Source: Gibbsiella quercinecans (GTDB taxonomy: Bacteria; Pseudomonadota; Gammaproteobacteria; Enterobacterales; Enterobacteriaceae). From it: a stretch of 64,000 bases of DNA. How positions within the stretch are numbered: position 1 is the stretch's first letter; each line of letters opens with the position of its first letter. Of this stretch, positions 27,421-36,693 are shown piece by piece. Location of the stretch: contig NZ_CP014136.1 in the NCBI RefSeq assembly GCF_002291425.1, positions 4,588,001-4,652,000 on the forward strand. Reading direction: 5' to 3'. The position numbers were made by a program, and so were the translations under genes. Below the pieces are notes generated by a model. The model saw nothing but the letters and a program-made list of their open reading frames with translations, was not told where the DNA came from and made no database searches.

Positions 27421-28587
27421 ATGCTATTTTCCCAACGCCGCCAGCGAGGTGTAGCCCTGATAGGCGCGATGATTATCGCTATGGCCTTGCTGCTTTTCTG
27501 GCCGCGTGCGGCACCGTTAACCTATATCACCGTGCCGGTTCGTAACGGCGACATCGAAAATACCATACTGGCCGCCGGCAAACTGGATGCGATTGATCGC
27601 GTCAACGTTGGCGCGCAAGTGTCTGGCCAGGTGAAATCACTGAAGATCAAAGTGGGGGATCATGTTCATAAGGGCCAGCTTATTGCCGAGATCGATGATT
27701 TGCCGCAACGTAATGAATTGCGCAATGCCGAAGCGGCGCTCAATGTGGCCTACGCCCAACAGTTAGCCAAGCAGGCCGCCTTGAAACAGGTGGAAGCCGA
27801 GTTTCGCCGGCAAAAAAGAATGCTGAGCGATAATGCCAGCTCCCAACAGGATTATGAAAGTGCAGAAGCCACGCTAGCGACGACCCAGGCCGATCTGCTG
27901 GCGTTAAAAGCCCAGATTCTGCAAGCGCAAATCGAAGTGGATAACAAAAAACTTGCTCTCGGCTATACCAAGATTTTGGCGCCGATGGATGGCACCGTCA
28001 TTGCGGTTATCACCCAACAAGGCCAGACGGTCAATGCGAATCAAACGGCGCCCACTATCGCCAAACTGGCCAAACTGGATGTCATGCATATTAAAGCGCA
28101 AATATCCGAGGCGGATATCACCCATGTCACGATAGGCCAGAAAGCCTACTTCACCATTTTTTCCGAGCCGGGGGAGCGTTATAACGCGATATTACGCAGC
28201 GTGGAACTCGCGCCGGAGTCTGTTATGCAGGACGACGCGCTTTCTGTTAGCCAGTCATCCTCCGGCAGTGATAACCCTTCGGTTTATTATAACGCGCTGT
28301 TAGACGTGCCGAATGCGGAAAACAAATTCCGTATTGCGATGACGGCTCAGGTATCCATACTTAGGGCCGAGGCCAAGAATACCCCGTTGATTCCCCTGCA
28401 GGCAGTGTCCAATAAACCGGGCGGCAAACGCGAAGTGCTCATACTGGGCGCCGACGATAAACCGCAGGCGCGTGAGATCACCACCGGCATCACCAATAAC
28501 GTGGATATACAGGTGCTGGCGGGCCTGAAGCCGGGCGAACGCGTGGTGTTGTCATCAACGCAGAATGGGGCGGCGAACACCCGATGA
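27421..28587 (+). CDS. macA: MacA-type periplasmic adaptor
   Basis: A 388-residue membrane-fusion protein: N-terminal anchor (GVALIGAMIIAMALLLFWP), lipoyl half-motifs (GAQVSGQVKSLKIKVGDHVHKGQLIAEID and KILAPMDGTVIAVITQQGQTVNANQ), a long coiled-coil hairpin between residues ~100 and 180 rich in A, Q, L and E, then beta-barrel and membrane-proximal parts. It links the MacB pump to an outer-membrane channel. It overlaps the next gene by four bases (ATGA). Confidence 0.85.
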   Translation: MLFSQRRQRGVALIGAMIIAMALLLFWPRAAPLTYITVPVRNGDIENTILAAGKLDAIDRVNVGAQVSGQVKSLKIKVGDHVHKGQLIAEIDDLPQRNELRNAEAALNVAYAQQLAKQAALKQVEAEFRRQKRMLSDNASSQQDYESAEATLATTQADLLALKAQILQAQIEVDNKKLALGYTKILAPMDGTVIAVITQQGQTVNANQTAPTIAKLAKLDVMHIKAQISEADITHVTIGQKAYFTIFSEPGERYNAILRSVELAPESVMQDDALSVSQSSSGSDNPSVYYNALLDVPNAENKFRIAMTAQVSILRAEAKNTPLIPLQAVSNKPGGKREVLILGADDKPQAREITTGITNNVDIQVLAGLKPGERVVLSSTQNGAANTR

Positions 28588-30524
28588 ACACCATCATCGA
28601 GTTGCGCAATGTCAGCCGCACCTACACCAACGGCGGCACGCAATCCCGGGTGTTGAAAGGGATCGACCTGGTGATCGCCCCCGGCGAGATGGTGGCGATC
28701 ATCGGTGCGTCTGGTTCCGGCAAGTCAACATTGCTCAATATCATGGGGTGCCTCGATGTACCCGACGGCGGGGACTATTTCATCGGTGGGCAGAATGCCG
28801 CCTTACTTTCCCCAGACGAGCTGGCGCGTATGCGGCGTGAGCATATTGGCTTTGTTTTCCAGCGTTATCACCTGATGCCGGACACCAGTGCGCTGGAGAA
28901 TGTGGAAATCCCGGCGATTTATGCCAGCGCCGATCGTCGGGAACGGCGCGAACGTGCCGCTCAACTACTGGGCCAACTGGGGCTTGCCGGCTATGAACAC
29001 CATAAGCCGGGGGCGCTTTCCGGCGGCCAGCAGCAGCGGGTGAGCATTGCCCGCGCCCTGATTAACGGTGGGGAAGTCATTCTGGCGGATGAACCTACCG
29101 GCGCGCTTGATTCCCATTCCGGGCAAGAGGTGCTGCAAATCCTCGCCAGCCTTAACCAGCGTGGGCATACCGTTATCATCGTTACCCACGATATGGCGGT
29201 CGCCCAACATGCTCAGCGTATCATTGAGCTGCGTGACGGTGAGATCGTGGCTGACAGCGGCCAGAAGATATCTGCTACTTATGAGCCGCATCTGCGCCCG
29301 CGTATCGCAGGGCAACGCTATTGGCGTAGCCTGTTTGACCGCGTGCGTGAATCGTTGCGCATGGCGCTGAAAACCATGGCGGCTCACCGACTGCGAACGG
29401 GGCTGACCATGATTGGCATTGTTTTCGGCATCGCCGCCGTGGTGAGCGTTGCCGGGTTGGGCGAGGGGGCTAGGCAGCGTACGTTGCAAAGCATCCAGAA
29501 CCTGGGCTCGAGCATGGTCAATATTTACCCTGCGGTGGATTATTCCAAGGGGTTCCCCAAAAGTTTTCATACCCTGACCCCGGCGGATGTGGATGCGTTG
29601 GCTGGCCTGGGCGTGGTTGCCAGTGCCAGCCCCATGATTACAACCTCAAAGCCGATCCGCTTTCAGGGCAAATCGGCCAATACCGTGATCAATGGCGTCG
29701 GCCGCGATTTTTTCCGCATCGGCGGCATCAGTCTTATCGAGGGGAGCAATTTTTATAACGATCTTGATGCACAGCAGGTTGTCATTATCGAAGACGGCCT
29801 GGTTAAAACGTTGTTTGATAATGAACAGGGCAGCCCGCTGGGCCAGATCGTTTTCCTGGGGGATGTGCCGGTAAGAATTATCGGCGTGGCGCACAGCAAT
29901 CAAAATATGAACCCGAATACCCTCAATGTCTGGCTGCCTTATACTACTGTGATGCGCCGCCTGGTTAATCGATCTTCGCTCAACAGCATCACTCTGCAAC
30001 TGCAAGAGAACGTTGCGGATGAAGCGGCGGTCGGCGCGATCGGCCAACTGCTGATACAACGCCATGGCGCCGAGGACTTCAGGCTTTTCAATCTCGATCA
30101 ATTCCGCCGCACTATCGAGCATACCTCCATGACTTTCCGCATGTTGATTTTGATGATTGCGGCCATTGCGCTGATTATCGGCAGTATCGGGGTGATGAAC
30201 ATCATGCTGGTTTCCGTCACTGAACGCACCCACGAAATCGGGGTGCGTATGGCAGTGGGAGCCCGCGAGAGCGATATCATGCAACAGTTTATGATCGAGG
30301 CGGTATTGGTCTGCCTGGCGGGCGGCATTTTGGGTATCGCTATTTCGCTGGGGATCGGCCCGTTGTTCTCCACGCTGTCAGGCGGTGTGCTGACGGCCGT
30401 CAGCTCTTGGCATACCGCGGTATTGGCCTTTTTCTGTTCAACCCTTATCGGCATGATTTTCGGTTATCTCCCTGCTCGCAAAGCCGCGCGGATGGATCCG
30501 GTTCTGTCTCTGGCGAGGGAATAG
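28584..30524 (+). CDS. macB: MacB-type ABC transporter (fused ATPase-permease)
   Basis: A 646-residue protein: ATPase domain at residues 1-230 (Walker A GASGSGKST, signature LSGGQQQRVSIARAL, Walker B VILADEPTGALD, H-loop IIVTHD), then a MacB permease with one helix at ~275, a large periplasmic domain and three helices (FRMLILMIAAIALIIGSIGVMNIMLVSVTERTHEIGVRMAVGA is the family signature). Works with MacA and a TolC-like channel as a mechanotransmission exporter. Substrate not shown; the gene order adaptor-pump-channel resembles PvdRT-OpmQ-type systems for siderophore export. Confidence 0.88.
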   Translation: MNTIIELRNVSRTYTNGGTQSRVLKGIDLVIAPGEMVAIIGASGSGKSTLLNIMGCLDVPDGGDYFIGGQNAALLSPDELARMRREHIGFVFQRYHLMPDTSALENVEIPAIYASADRRERRERAAQLLGQLGLAGYEHHKPGALSGGQQQRVSIARALINGGEVILADEPTGALDSHSGQEVLQILASLNQRGHTVIIVTHDMAVAQHAQRIIELRDGEIVADSGQKISATYEPHLRPRIAGQRYWRSLFDRVRESLRMALKTMAAHRLRTGLTMIGIVFGIAAVVSVAGLGEGARQRTLQSIQNLGSSMVNIYPAVDYSKGFPKSFHTLTPADVDALAGLGVVASASPMITTSKPIRFQGKSANTVINGVGRDFFRIGGISLIEGSNFYNDLDAQQVVIIEDGLVKTLFDNEQGSPLGQIVFLGDVPVRIIGVAHSNQNMNPNTLNVWLPYTTVMRRLVNRSSLNSITLQLQENVADEAAVGAIGQLLIQRHGAEDFRLFNLDQFRRTIEHTSMTFRMLILMIAAIALIIGSIGVMNIMLVSVTERTHEIGVRMAVGARESDIMQQFMIEAVLVCLAGGILGIAISLGIGPLFSTLSGGVLTAVSSWHTAVLAFFCSTLIGMIFGYLPARKAARMDPVLSLARE

Positions 30525-31895
30525 ATGAAAAAATGGGTCCCCCATCTGGGCTTGGTGGCTGCTGTCATGCTCAGCGCAGGCTGTGGAAATGCCTTGCGCA
30601 GCGAATACGCGCCGCCGGTGATTGACTACCCCGCGCATTGGCGGCAGGCTGGCGCCGCCGGTGAGGCAGTACCCTTTTCCTGGCGTGATTTCAACGATCC
30701 GGCGTTAATCCGCTGGCTGGATTTGGTCGCTGCGAAAAATAACGATCTGGCGCTTGCGGCGCTGCGAGTGTATCGCGCGCAGTTGAATGAGCAACTGACC
30801 GGCATCGAGCATCAGCCGGTGGTTAGCGGTACGCTGAGTGCCAGCCGTAACCGGCCGTTGGACCGTTCACTTCCCTGGAGCAAGAGCAGCTATGCCACAG
30901 TCAGCGTCAGTTATGAGGCGGATCTGTGGGGCAAACTGGCCCGCCAGCAGGATGCGGCGATCTGGGAGCGTGAGGCCACCGAGCAGGATCTGGATGAAGC
31001 CCGGCTGACGCTGCTGGCAAATGCCAGCTCGAACTACTGGCAACTGGCGTTTTTGAACCAGCGGATCGCCATCAGTCAGCAAAGTATTGACCATGCGAAC
31101 GACTCCCTGCGGCTGGTTACCGCCCGCTTTCAGGCCGGCGATGTTTCTGCGCTGGATAGGATTGCTGCCGAGCAAAATGTCGTTAATCAGGAAAATAGCC
31201 ACCTGGCGCTGTTAAGCGAACGGCAAAGCGCGCTGAACATGCAGGCCGTGTTACTGGGGGCTAAGAGCGGGAGCACGGTAGTGAACCCAGCCCAGCTGCC
31301 CAGTGGGCCTTTTCCGCAGGTTAATCCGGGGATCCCGGCCAGCGTGCTGGCTTGCCGCCCCGATATCAGAGCGCTGGAGTTGCGGTTACGGGAGGCGCTG
31401 GCGAATGTCGACGTGCAGCGGGCGCAGCTTTATCCGGCGTTCAGCCTGACCGGCTCACTCGGCACCAGCAGTAACGCCCTGATACGCTTCCTGAGTAACC
31501 CGGTCGCCGCTGTTGATGCCGGGTTAACGTTGCCGTTCCTGCAGTGGCGGACAATGAATATCAATGTAAACATTGCCCGCAACGATTATGAACAACGGGT
31601 CATTGATTTCAAACAGGCACTGTATGCCGCCATGGCCGATGTCGATAATGCTCTGACGCTGCGTGGCCAACTGTTAAAACAGGAACAGCTGTTAAGCCAT
31701 GCGCTGGGGTTGGCGCAGCAATCGGAAAGCATGTATGAAATCCGCTATCGTAATGGGGCCACGCCCATCAACTTTTGGCTGGATGCGCAGGAGACCCGGC
31801 GCATGGCCCAGGTTGCGCTGGACACCAATCGTTTTGAGCAGTTGCAAAACCTGGCGCAGATTTATCTTGAGTTAGGCGGGGGCGATTGCCAATAA
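30525..31895 (+). CDS. Outer-membrane efflux lipoprotein (NodT/OpmQ family)
   Basis: A 456-residue TolC-family channel with a lipoprotein signal (AAVMLSAGCGN, lipidated Cys near residue 20). Two outer-membrane-efflux repeats are visible, with coiled-coil stretches around residues 140-240 and 355-445 and the motif PASVLACRPDIRALELRLREALANVDVQRAQLYPAFSLTGS. It starts directly after the macB stop, completing a full three-part exporter in one operon. Confidence 0.87.
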   Translation: MKKWVPHLGLVAAVMLSAGCGNALRSEYAPPVIDYPAHWRQAGAAGEAVPFSWRDFNDPALIRWLDLVAAKNNDLALAALRVYRAQLNEQLTGIEHQPVVSGTLSASRNRPLDRSLPWSKSSYATVSVSYEADLWGKLARQQDAAIWEREATEQDLDEARLTLLANASSNYWQLAFLNQRIAISQQSIDHANDSLRLVTARFQAGDVSALDRIAAEQNVVNQENSHLALLSERQSALNMQAVLLGAKSGSTVVNPAQLPSGPFPQVNPGIPASVLACRPDIRALELRLREALANVDVQRAQLYPAFSLTGSLGTSSNALIRFLSNPVAAVDAGLTLPFLQWRTMNINVNIARNDYEQRVIDFKQALYAAMADVDNALTLRGQLLKQEQLLSHALGLAQQSESMYEIRYRNGATPINFWLDAQETRRMAQVALDTNRFEQLQNLAQIYLELGGGDCQ

Positions 31896-32208
31896 GCCAG
31901 GCTGACCCGCCGGTTATTATACGCTATGCCACAGTTGCCGGGGGCGAAGCCCACGTTCCCGTCGCTACATCCCCGTGGTTTTTTCCTTCCGCCGCTGTTC
32001 TCTTTACGCCTGCGTTGCCATCTCTGGCAAAAAAACTGGCTGCGTATCCGGTGCTTTCCTCCTTTTCCCCGCAACCTGGACTATGTTTGAACGCATTCAG
32101 GTGAAATGAACCCATCGTTTATTGCCCTGGATGAAGGAGGGCAGTCTTCGCTGCTGCCTTCAACAATAGGTTTTTAATGGAATTTCCTTATTTTAAAAGG
32201 GGCTAACT
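31896..32208. other. Intergenic region
   Basis: 313 bases between the efflux operon and the LysR gene; no gene and no strong hairpin seen. Confidence 0.4.
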
Positions 32209-33129
32209 GTGTTCCTGCGACAACTTCACTACCTGCTTGCATTGGCGGAACATCAACATTTTGCGCAGGCCGCAGAGAGTTGCTGGGTTTCGCAACCGTC
32301 TTTATCCGTGGCTATCCGCCAGCTGGAGCGTGAGTTGGGTATTACTATCATTAAGCGCGATCGCCGCTTTCAGGGCTTTACGCCGGAGGGTGAGCGGGTG
32401 CTGGCCTGGGCCAGACAGACCCTGTCCTCGTTGGACGGGCTAAAGCAAGAAGCGGCTCTGGCGCAGGCCGTCGCCGGGGGGCATCTGGTGATTGGGGTGG
32501 TGCCCTCGGCCATGCACGCGGTTTCCATGCTGATCAGGGAGTATCGGCGCGCCATTCCGCGGCTGAGCCTTAAAGTTTTTTCCCTTAGTACCCGGGAAAT
32601 TCTTAACCGGCTAAAAAAGCAGGATTTGCATTTGGGCATTGCGTATACCGAACAGCACCCGGAGGCGATCTATGAAACCCTGCCGCTGTATGCCGAGCGC
32701 TTTGTGCTGTTGTCTAATGGTGAAGTCGCGCCGCCGGCCGGCGCCGCTTTCAACTGGGCCGAAGTCGGGGCGCTGCCGCTGTGCCTGTTTAACCACGAGA
32801 TGCAAAACCGCCGGGTGATCGAACAGGCTTTTCATCAGGCCGGGGTGGTTCCCCTGGTGGTGGTCGAGACCAACGCGCTCAGCGTGCTGTATGAAATGGT
32901 CAGCAGCGGCCAGGCCTGCAGTATCGCGCCGATCAGCGCGATCCCCGACTATTTGATTACCAATGGCATCGTTGCTCACCCGATAGCATCCCCGCCGTTG
33001 CCACAAATGAGCCTGCTGCGCCTGCGTAAAGAAAGCCAGCCGGCGGTATTGGACCGGGTTTGGGGGATGACGAGCCAGCTCGACTTGCCGTGCAAAATCG
33101 ACCAGGCGATTGCCGGCATGCGCAGATAG
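32209..33129 (+). CDS. LysR-family regulator next to formate dehydrogenase
   Basis: A 306-residue LysR-type regulator with N-terminal HTH (YLLALAEHQHFAQAAESCWVSQPSLSVAIRQLERELG) of the OxyR/CynR-like branch and a full effector domain. GTG start at 32209. The formate dehydrogenase gene follows 134 bases downstream on the same strand behind a structured leader, and relatives of this pair occur together, so this is its probable regulator. Effector possibly formate or a C1 compound; inference only. Confidence 0.8.
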   Translation: MFLRQLHYLLALAEHQHFAQAAESCWVSQPSLSVAIRQLERELGITIIKRDRRFQGFTPEGERVLAWARQTLSSLDGLKQEAALAQAVAGGHLVIGVVPSAMHAVSMLIREYRRAIPRLSLKVFSLSTREILNRLKKQDLHLGIAYTEQHPEAIYETLPLYAERFVLLSNGEVAPPAGAAFNWAEVGALPLCLFNHEMQNRRVIEQAFHQAGVVPLVVVETNALSVLYEMVSSGQACSIAPISAIPDYLITNGIVAHPIASPPLPQMSLLRLRKESQPAVLDRVWGMTSQLDLPCKIDQAIAGMRR

Positions 33130-33167
33130 GTATGGGCTATCTGCTGATATTTTCAAACAATTGGACG

Positions 33168-33240
33168 GGGTAGTAGCCAGCGCCCAGACTGGGCTGCGTT
33201 ACAAGGTATATGGCTGGAAGCCACAGCTATGTAACTACCC
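33168..33240 (+). promoter_or_regulatory. Structured leader upstream of formate dehydrogenase
   Basis: GGGTAGT (33168-33174) can pair with ACTACCC (33234-33240), closing a region that holds two hairpins: GCCCA-GAC-TGGGC (33182-33194) and TGGC-TGGAA-GCCA (33211-33223). The result is a three-way-junction-like fold ending ~13 bases before the ribosome-binding site of fdh. An alternative pairing of ATGGCT with AGCTAT (33110-ish arm, 33225-33230) competes with the second hairpin. I cannot match it to a known riboswitch class. Confidence 0.35.
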
Positions 33241-33263
33241 TAAAAGGTTAAATGGAGATAACG

Positions 33264-34424
33264 ATGTCCAAGATTTTGTGCGTATTGTATCCCGATCCTG
33301 TTACCGGTTTTCCGCCGGTTTATGCCCGCGACAGCATCCCTGATATCCGTTGCTATCCGAATGGCCAGACGGCGCCGACGCCGGCTGGCGAATTGGGCTT
33401 TACCCCCGGCGAGCTGGTCGGCAGCGTATCTGGGGAACTGGGATTACGTCGCTATCTGGAAAGTCAGGGCCATGAGTTGATTGTGACCAGTGACAAAGAA
33501 GGCGCGGATTCGGTATTTGAACGCCATTTGCCGGATGCCGATGTGGTCATTTCCCAGCCGTTTTGGCCGGCTTACTTGACCGCTGAACGCATTGCCAAAG
33601 CGAAGAGGCTTAAACTGGCGCTGACCGCCGGTATTGGTTCCGACCATGTCGATCTCAAGGCCGCCGCCGAACGCGGCATCACCGTGGCCGAGGTGACGTT
33701 CTCCAACTCCATCAGCGTGGCGGAGCATGTGGTGATGACGGTACTGGCCCTGGTGCGCAACTACCTGCCGGCGCATCAAATCGCCAACAACGGCGGTTGG
33801 AACATTGCGGACTGCGTGGCGCGCAGCTATGACGTGGAAGGGATGCATTTCGGCACGCTGGGCGCCGGGCGCATTGGGTTGGCGGTGCTGCGACGTTTAA
33901 AACCCTTTGATATGCCACTGCATTATTACGATCCGCACCGTTTGTCGGCGGAGTGCGAGAAGGAGCTGGGTTTAATTTACCACGATACGCCGGAGTCGCT
34001 GGTCAGCGTCTGCGATGTGGTTAACCTGCAGACGCCGCTTTACCCGGCAACCCAGGGGTTCGTCAATGCGGCCTTCCTGGCGAAGTTCAAGCGTGGCGCC
34101 TACCTGATCAATACCGCCCGCGGCGCGCTGTGTGAGCGCGATGCGATCGTCCACGCACTGGAAACCGGGCAGTTGGCGGGCTATGGCGGCGACGTGTGGT
34201 TTCCTCAACCGGCGCCGATCGACCATCCATGGCGGCGCATGCCGCATCAGGGCATGACGCCGCACATTTCCGGCACGTCACTGTCGGGGCAGGCGCGCTA
34301 TGCGGCCGGGACGCTGGAAATTCTGCAGAACTTCCTGGAAGGCAAGCCGATCCGCCAAGAATACCTGATTGTTGATGGCGGCAATTTGGCGGGTGCCGGC
34401 GCCAACGCCTATAAATTGGCCTGA
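33264..34424 (+). CDS. fdh: NAD-dependent formate dehydrogenase
   Basis: A 386-residue D-2-hydroxyacid-dehydrogenase-fold enzyme that oxidises formate to CO2 with NAD+. The long N-terminal extension before the catalytic domain, the motif GTLGAGRIGLAVLRRL (NAD loop), NTARGALCERDAIV (catalytic Arg), and VWFPQPAPIDHPWR with MTPHISGTSLSGQARY (Gln and His of the FDH active site) single out true formate dehydrogenases from other family members. ATG 33264 has GGAGAT upstream. Metal-free enzyme; use may be energy from formate or formate detoxification. Confidence 0.92.
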   Translation: MSKILCVLYPDPVTGFPPVYARDSIPDIRCYPNGQTAPTPAGELGFTPGELVGSVSGELGLRRYLESQGHELIVTSDKEGADSVFERHLPDADVVISQPFWPAYLTAERIAKAKRLKLALTAGIGSDHVDLKAAAERGITVAEVTFSNSISVAEHVVMTVLALVRNYLPAHQIANNGGWNIADCVARSYDVEGMHFGTLGAGRIGLAVLRRLKPFDMPLHYYDPHRLSAECEKELGLIYHDTPESLVSVCDVVNLQTPLYPATQGFVNAAFLAKFKRGAYLINTARGALCERDAIVHALETGQLAGYGGDVWFPQPAPIDHPWRRMPHQGMTPHISGTSLSGQARYAAGTLEILQNFLEGKPIRQEYLIVDGGNLAGAGANAYKLA

Positions 34425-34435
34425 CGGCAGCGCTG

Positions 34436-34458
34436 AACGGCGGCCAGCGGCCGCCGTT
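34436..34458 (+). terminator. Hairpin after formate dehydrogenase
   Basis: Perfect 10-bp stem AACGGCGGCC / GGCCGCCGTT with a 3-base loop, followed by ATTATTT, 12 bases after the stop codon. Confidence 0.75.
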
Positions 34459-34567
34459 ATTATTTGCGCGGCTCGCCCAAGGCCAGCGATTACCGCCAGG
34501 TTTCTGCCAATCCGGCGCACAAGGCGTATACTTGTTCCATCGTTTACTCTAATGGAAGGGGAGTCCC

Positions 34568-35176
34568 ATGGTGTTCGCTATTCAGAAAGATGATGATGAA
34601 AGCAAAGAAACCGAACAAAACGCGTCCTCCGCGCTGATTCAGCAAAAAATGCTGGATTCACGCTCCATCATTATTTCCGGTGAAATCAACCAGGCATTGA
34701 CCGAACGGGTGGTATCCCAGCTCCTGCTGTTGCAGGGGATCAGCAATGCGCCAATCAAAATCTACATTAACAGCCAGGGTGGGCATGTTGAGGCCGCCGA
34801 TACGATCCACGACATGATCAAGTTCATCAAACCGGAAGTGCATATTATCGGCACCGGCTGGGTGGCCAGCGCCGGGATCACCATTTTTCTGGCTGCGCCC
34901 AAAGAGCGCCGCTACTCACTGCCTAACACGCGCTTTATGATCCATCAGCCGCTGGGCGGCGTGCGCGGCCAGGCCAGCGATATTGAAATCGAAGCGAAAG
35001 AAATTGTGCGCATGCTGGATCGGGTGAACAGATTAATTGCCGATGCCACCGGGCAACCGGTAGAGAAAGTAAAAAAAGACACCGATCGCAACTATTGGAT
35101 GAACCCGCAGGAAGCGATTGATTACGGCATCGTCGGGCGCATGGTCACCCGCTATGACGAATTAAATCTGGCCTAA
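34568..35176 (+). CDS. ClpP-like serine protease paralogue
   Basis: A 202-residue ClpP-family peptidase without the usual propeptide. The nucleophile is present (GTGWVASAGITIF) and the His is present (RFMIHQPLGG), but the triad Asp of ClpP (in E. coli T-E-R-D-R-F) aligns with Asn here (T-D-R-N-Y-W). The IG motif region for ClpX/ClpA docking and the handle (RGQASDIEIEAKEIVRM) are recognisable. It is not linked to clpX or lon, as the housekeeping clpP is. Weakened triads of this kind occur in some second ClpP proteins (for example a Listeria ClpP1). Substrates unknown; it may form mixed rings with housekeeping ClpP. Confidence 0.85.
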   Translation: MVFAIQKDDDESKETEQNASSALIQQKMLDSRSIIISGEINQALTERVVSQLLLLQGISNAPIKIYINSQGGHVEAADTIHDMIKFIKPEVHIIGTGWVASAGITIFLAAPKERRYSLPNTRFMIHQPLGGVRGQASDIEIEAKEIVRMLDRVNRLIADATGQPVEKVKKDTDRNYWMNPQEAIDYGIVGRMVTRYDELNLA

Positions 35177-35277
35177 GCTGTATTCCGGAAACGTGGGGCG
35201 CAAGCCCTGCGTTGTTCAAATGCATTATTCCGCGCTTTTCACCGCCTTGCCCGGCAATCGGCATTGCGGCGCTGCTC

Positions 35278-35322
35278 AGGATTATTTTGCCGCCCCTGAA
35301 GGGAGCTACGCAAAATAATCCT
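35278..35322. promoter_or_regulatory. 13-bp inverted repeat upstream of the microcompartment operon
   Basis: AGGATTATTTTGC (35278-35290) and GCAAAATAATCCT (35310-35322) are perfect inverted copies 19 bases apart. They lie 110 bases before the first microcompartment gene. The repeat can be an operator for a dimeric regulator or an RNA hairpin ending the clpP-like transcript; there is no T run. Confidence 0.5.
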
Positions 35323-35433
35323 CTACCTGCACAAGCATGCAAATCCCCAATAAACCTGCGCCATGTTAGCTTAACCCATACATTTTGACCTTCTGTTTAC
35401 CGTGCCGGTAACCGAATAAAGGTAGTTAAAATA

Positions 35434-36552
35434 ATGGGCAGCTATTTTTTCTCCAGTCCGCGTATTTATTTTGGCGAAGACGCTATTTCTTCATTAAATG
35501 ATTTGAAGAATAAACGCGTTGGCATTGTTACCGATGATTTTATGGCGAAATCCGGCAAGACGGACTATCTGATGAGCTTCATGCCCGGTGCCGAGGTCAT
35601 TATTTTCAGCGCAGTTAAGCCCGATCCCGACATTGATATTCTCAAGGCTGGCGCGGCGTTATTCGAACCCTTCAGGCCGGATGTTATCGTCGCCTTGGGC
35701 GGCGGCTCATCGCTGGATGCCGCCAAGGGGATTAAGGTGACGCTGGAAGAGTGCTACCGCGGCCAGCCGATTGAATTAATCGCTATCCCCACCACCAGCG
35801 GTTCAGGATCTGAAGTGACGGCCTACGCGATCATTTCCGATCCGCAAAATGGCCGGAAATACCCACTGATTGCCGATCAACTGGTGCCGGACAGCGCGAT
35901 TCTTGATCCGCACCTGGTGCTGACGGTACCGCGCCAGGTGGCGGTGGATACCGGCATGGATGTGTTAACGCATGCGATTGAAGCGCTGGTTTCCAGCCGG
36001 GCGAATGATTTTAGCGATGCGCTGGCGGAAAAGGCCATTGCCCTGACCTGGGCGTATTTGCCCAAGGTATTTAACGACGAGACCGATATTCAGGCGCGCA
36101 CGCATATGCACAATGCCTCCTGCATGGCGGGTATGGCATTCAATTGCGCCGGTTTAGGCCTGGTGCACGGCATGGCGCATGCGATCGGCGGTATGTTGCA
36201 TATTCCCCATGGGAAAATTAATGCCATGTTATTGCCGCTGCTGATTGAATTTAATAGCGAAGCGGCAACGGAAATAACCATCGAACGTTATGCCCGCTGC
36301 GCCCAAATTATCGGGATAGCGAATACTCCGCCGCGCCAATGCATTACATCATTGGCGGAAAGCATCCGTGGATTAAATCAGCAGTTTGGTATACCCGCGA
36401 CGTTACGCGAGCTGGGCACGGATCTCGCGCTATTCGAGCGTTTACGCCAGGCGTTGATTGATGCCGCGCTGGCGGATGGTTGCACGGCATCCAACCCGCG
36501 CCCGCCGTCGGCGCAAGATATTGATAGGTTGCTCACCCGGATTGCCGGGTAG
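35434..36552 (+). CDS. Iron-containing alcohol dehydrogenase, PduQ-like
   Basis: A 372-residue group III alcohol dehydrogenase. NAD-binding GGGSSLDAAKG (~residues 88-98), the metal ligands Asp and three His in the regions DVLTHAIEAL, GLVHGMAHAIGGMLHIPHGKINA, and the TTSGSGSEVTAYA loop are all present. Expected role: reduction of propionaldehyde (or 3-hydroxypropionaldehyde) to the alcohol, which recycles NAD+ inside the microcompartment. It has no N-terminal amphipathic helix, so it may be bound in another way. First gene of the long plus-strand operon. Confidence 0.88.
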   Translation: MGSYFFSSPRIYFGEDAISSLNDLKNKRVGIVTDDFMAKSGKTDYLMSFMPGAEVIIFSAVKPDPDIDILKAGAALFEPFRPDVIVALGGGSSLDAAKGIKVTLEECYRGQPIELIAIPTTSGSGSEVTAYAIISDPQNGRKYPLIADQLVPDSAILDPHLVLTVPRQVAVDTGMDVLTHAIEALVSSRANDFSDALAEKAIALTWAYLPKVFNDETDIQARTHMHNASCMAGMAFNCAGLGLVHGMAHAIGGMLHIPHGKINAMLLPLLIEFNSEAATEITIERYARCAQIIGIANTPPRQCITSLAESIRGLNQQFGIPATLRELGTDLALFERLRQALIDAALADGCTASNPRPPSAQDIDRLLTRIAG

Positions 36553-36693
36553 CCAGGCCAGGGCGGTCTGCTTGCCCTCAAAGGGTAAAAAAGGCCGGTT
36601 GAAAGATAGAAACAACATCGCTTTGCTGAATAGCCAGAAAAGGCAGCGGGCGACAGTGCCACTATCCCATTTATTCATCAGGTCGATAATTTT

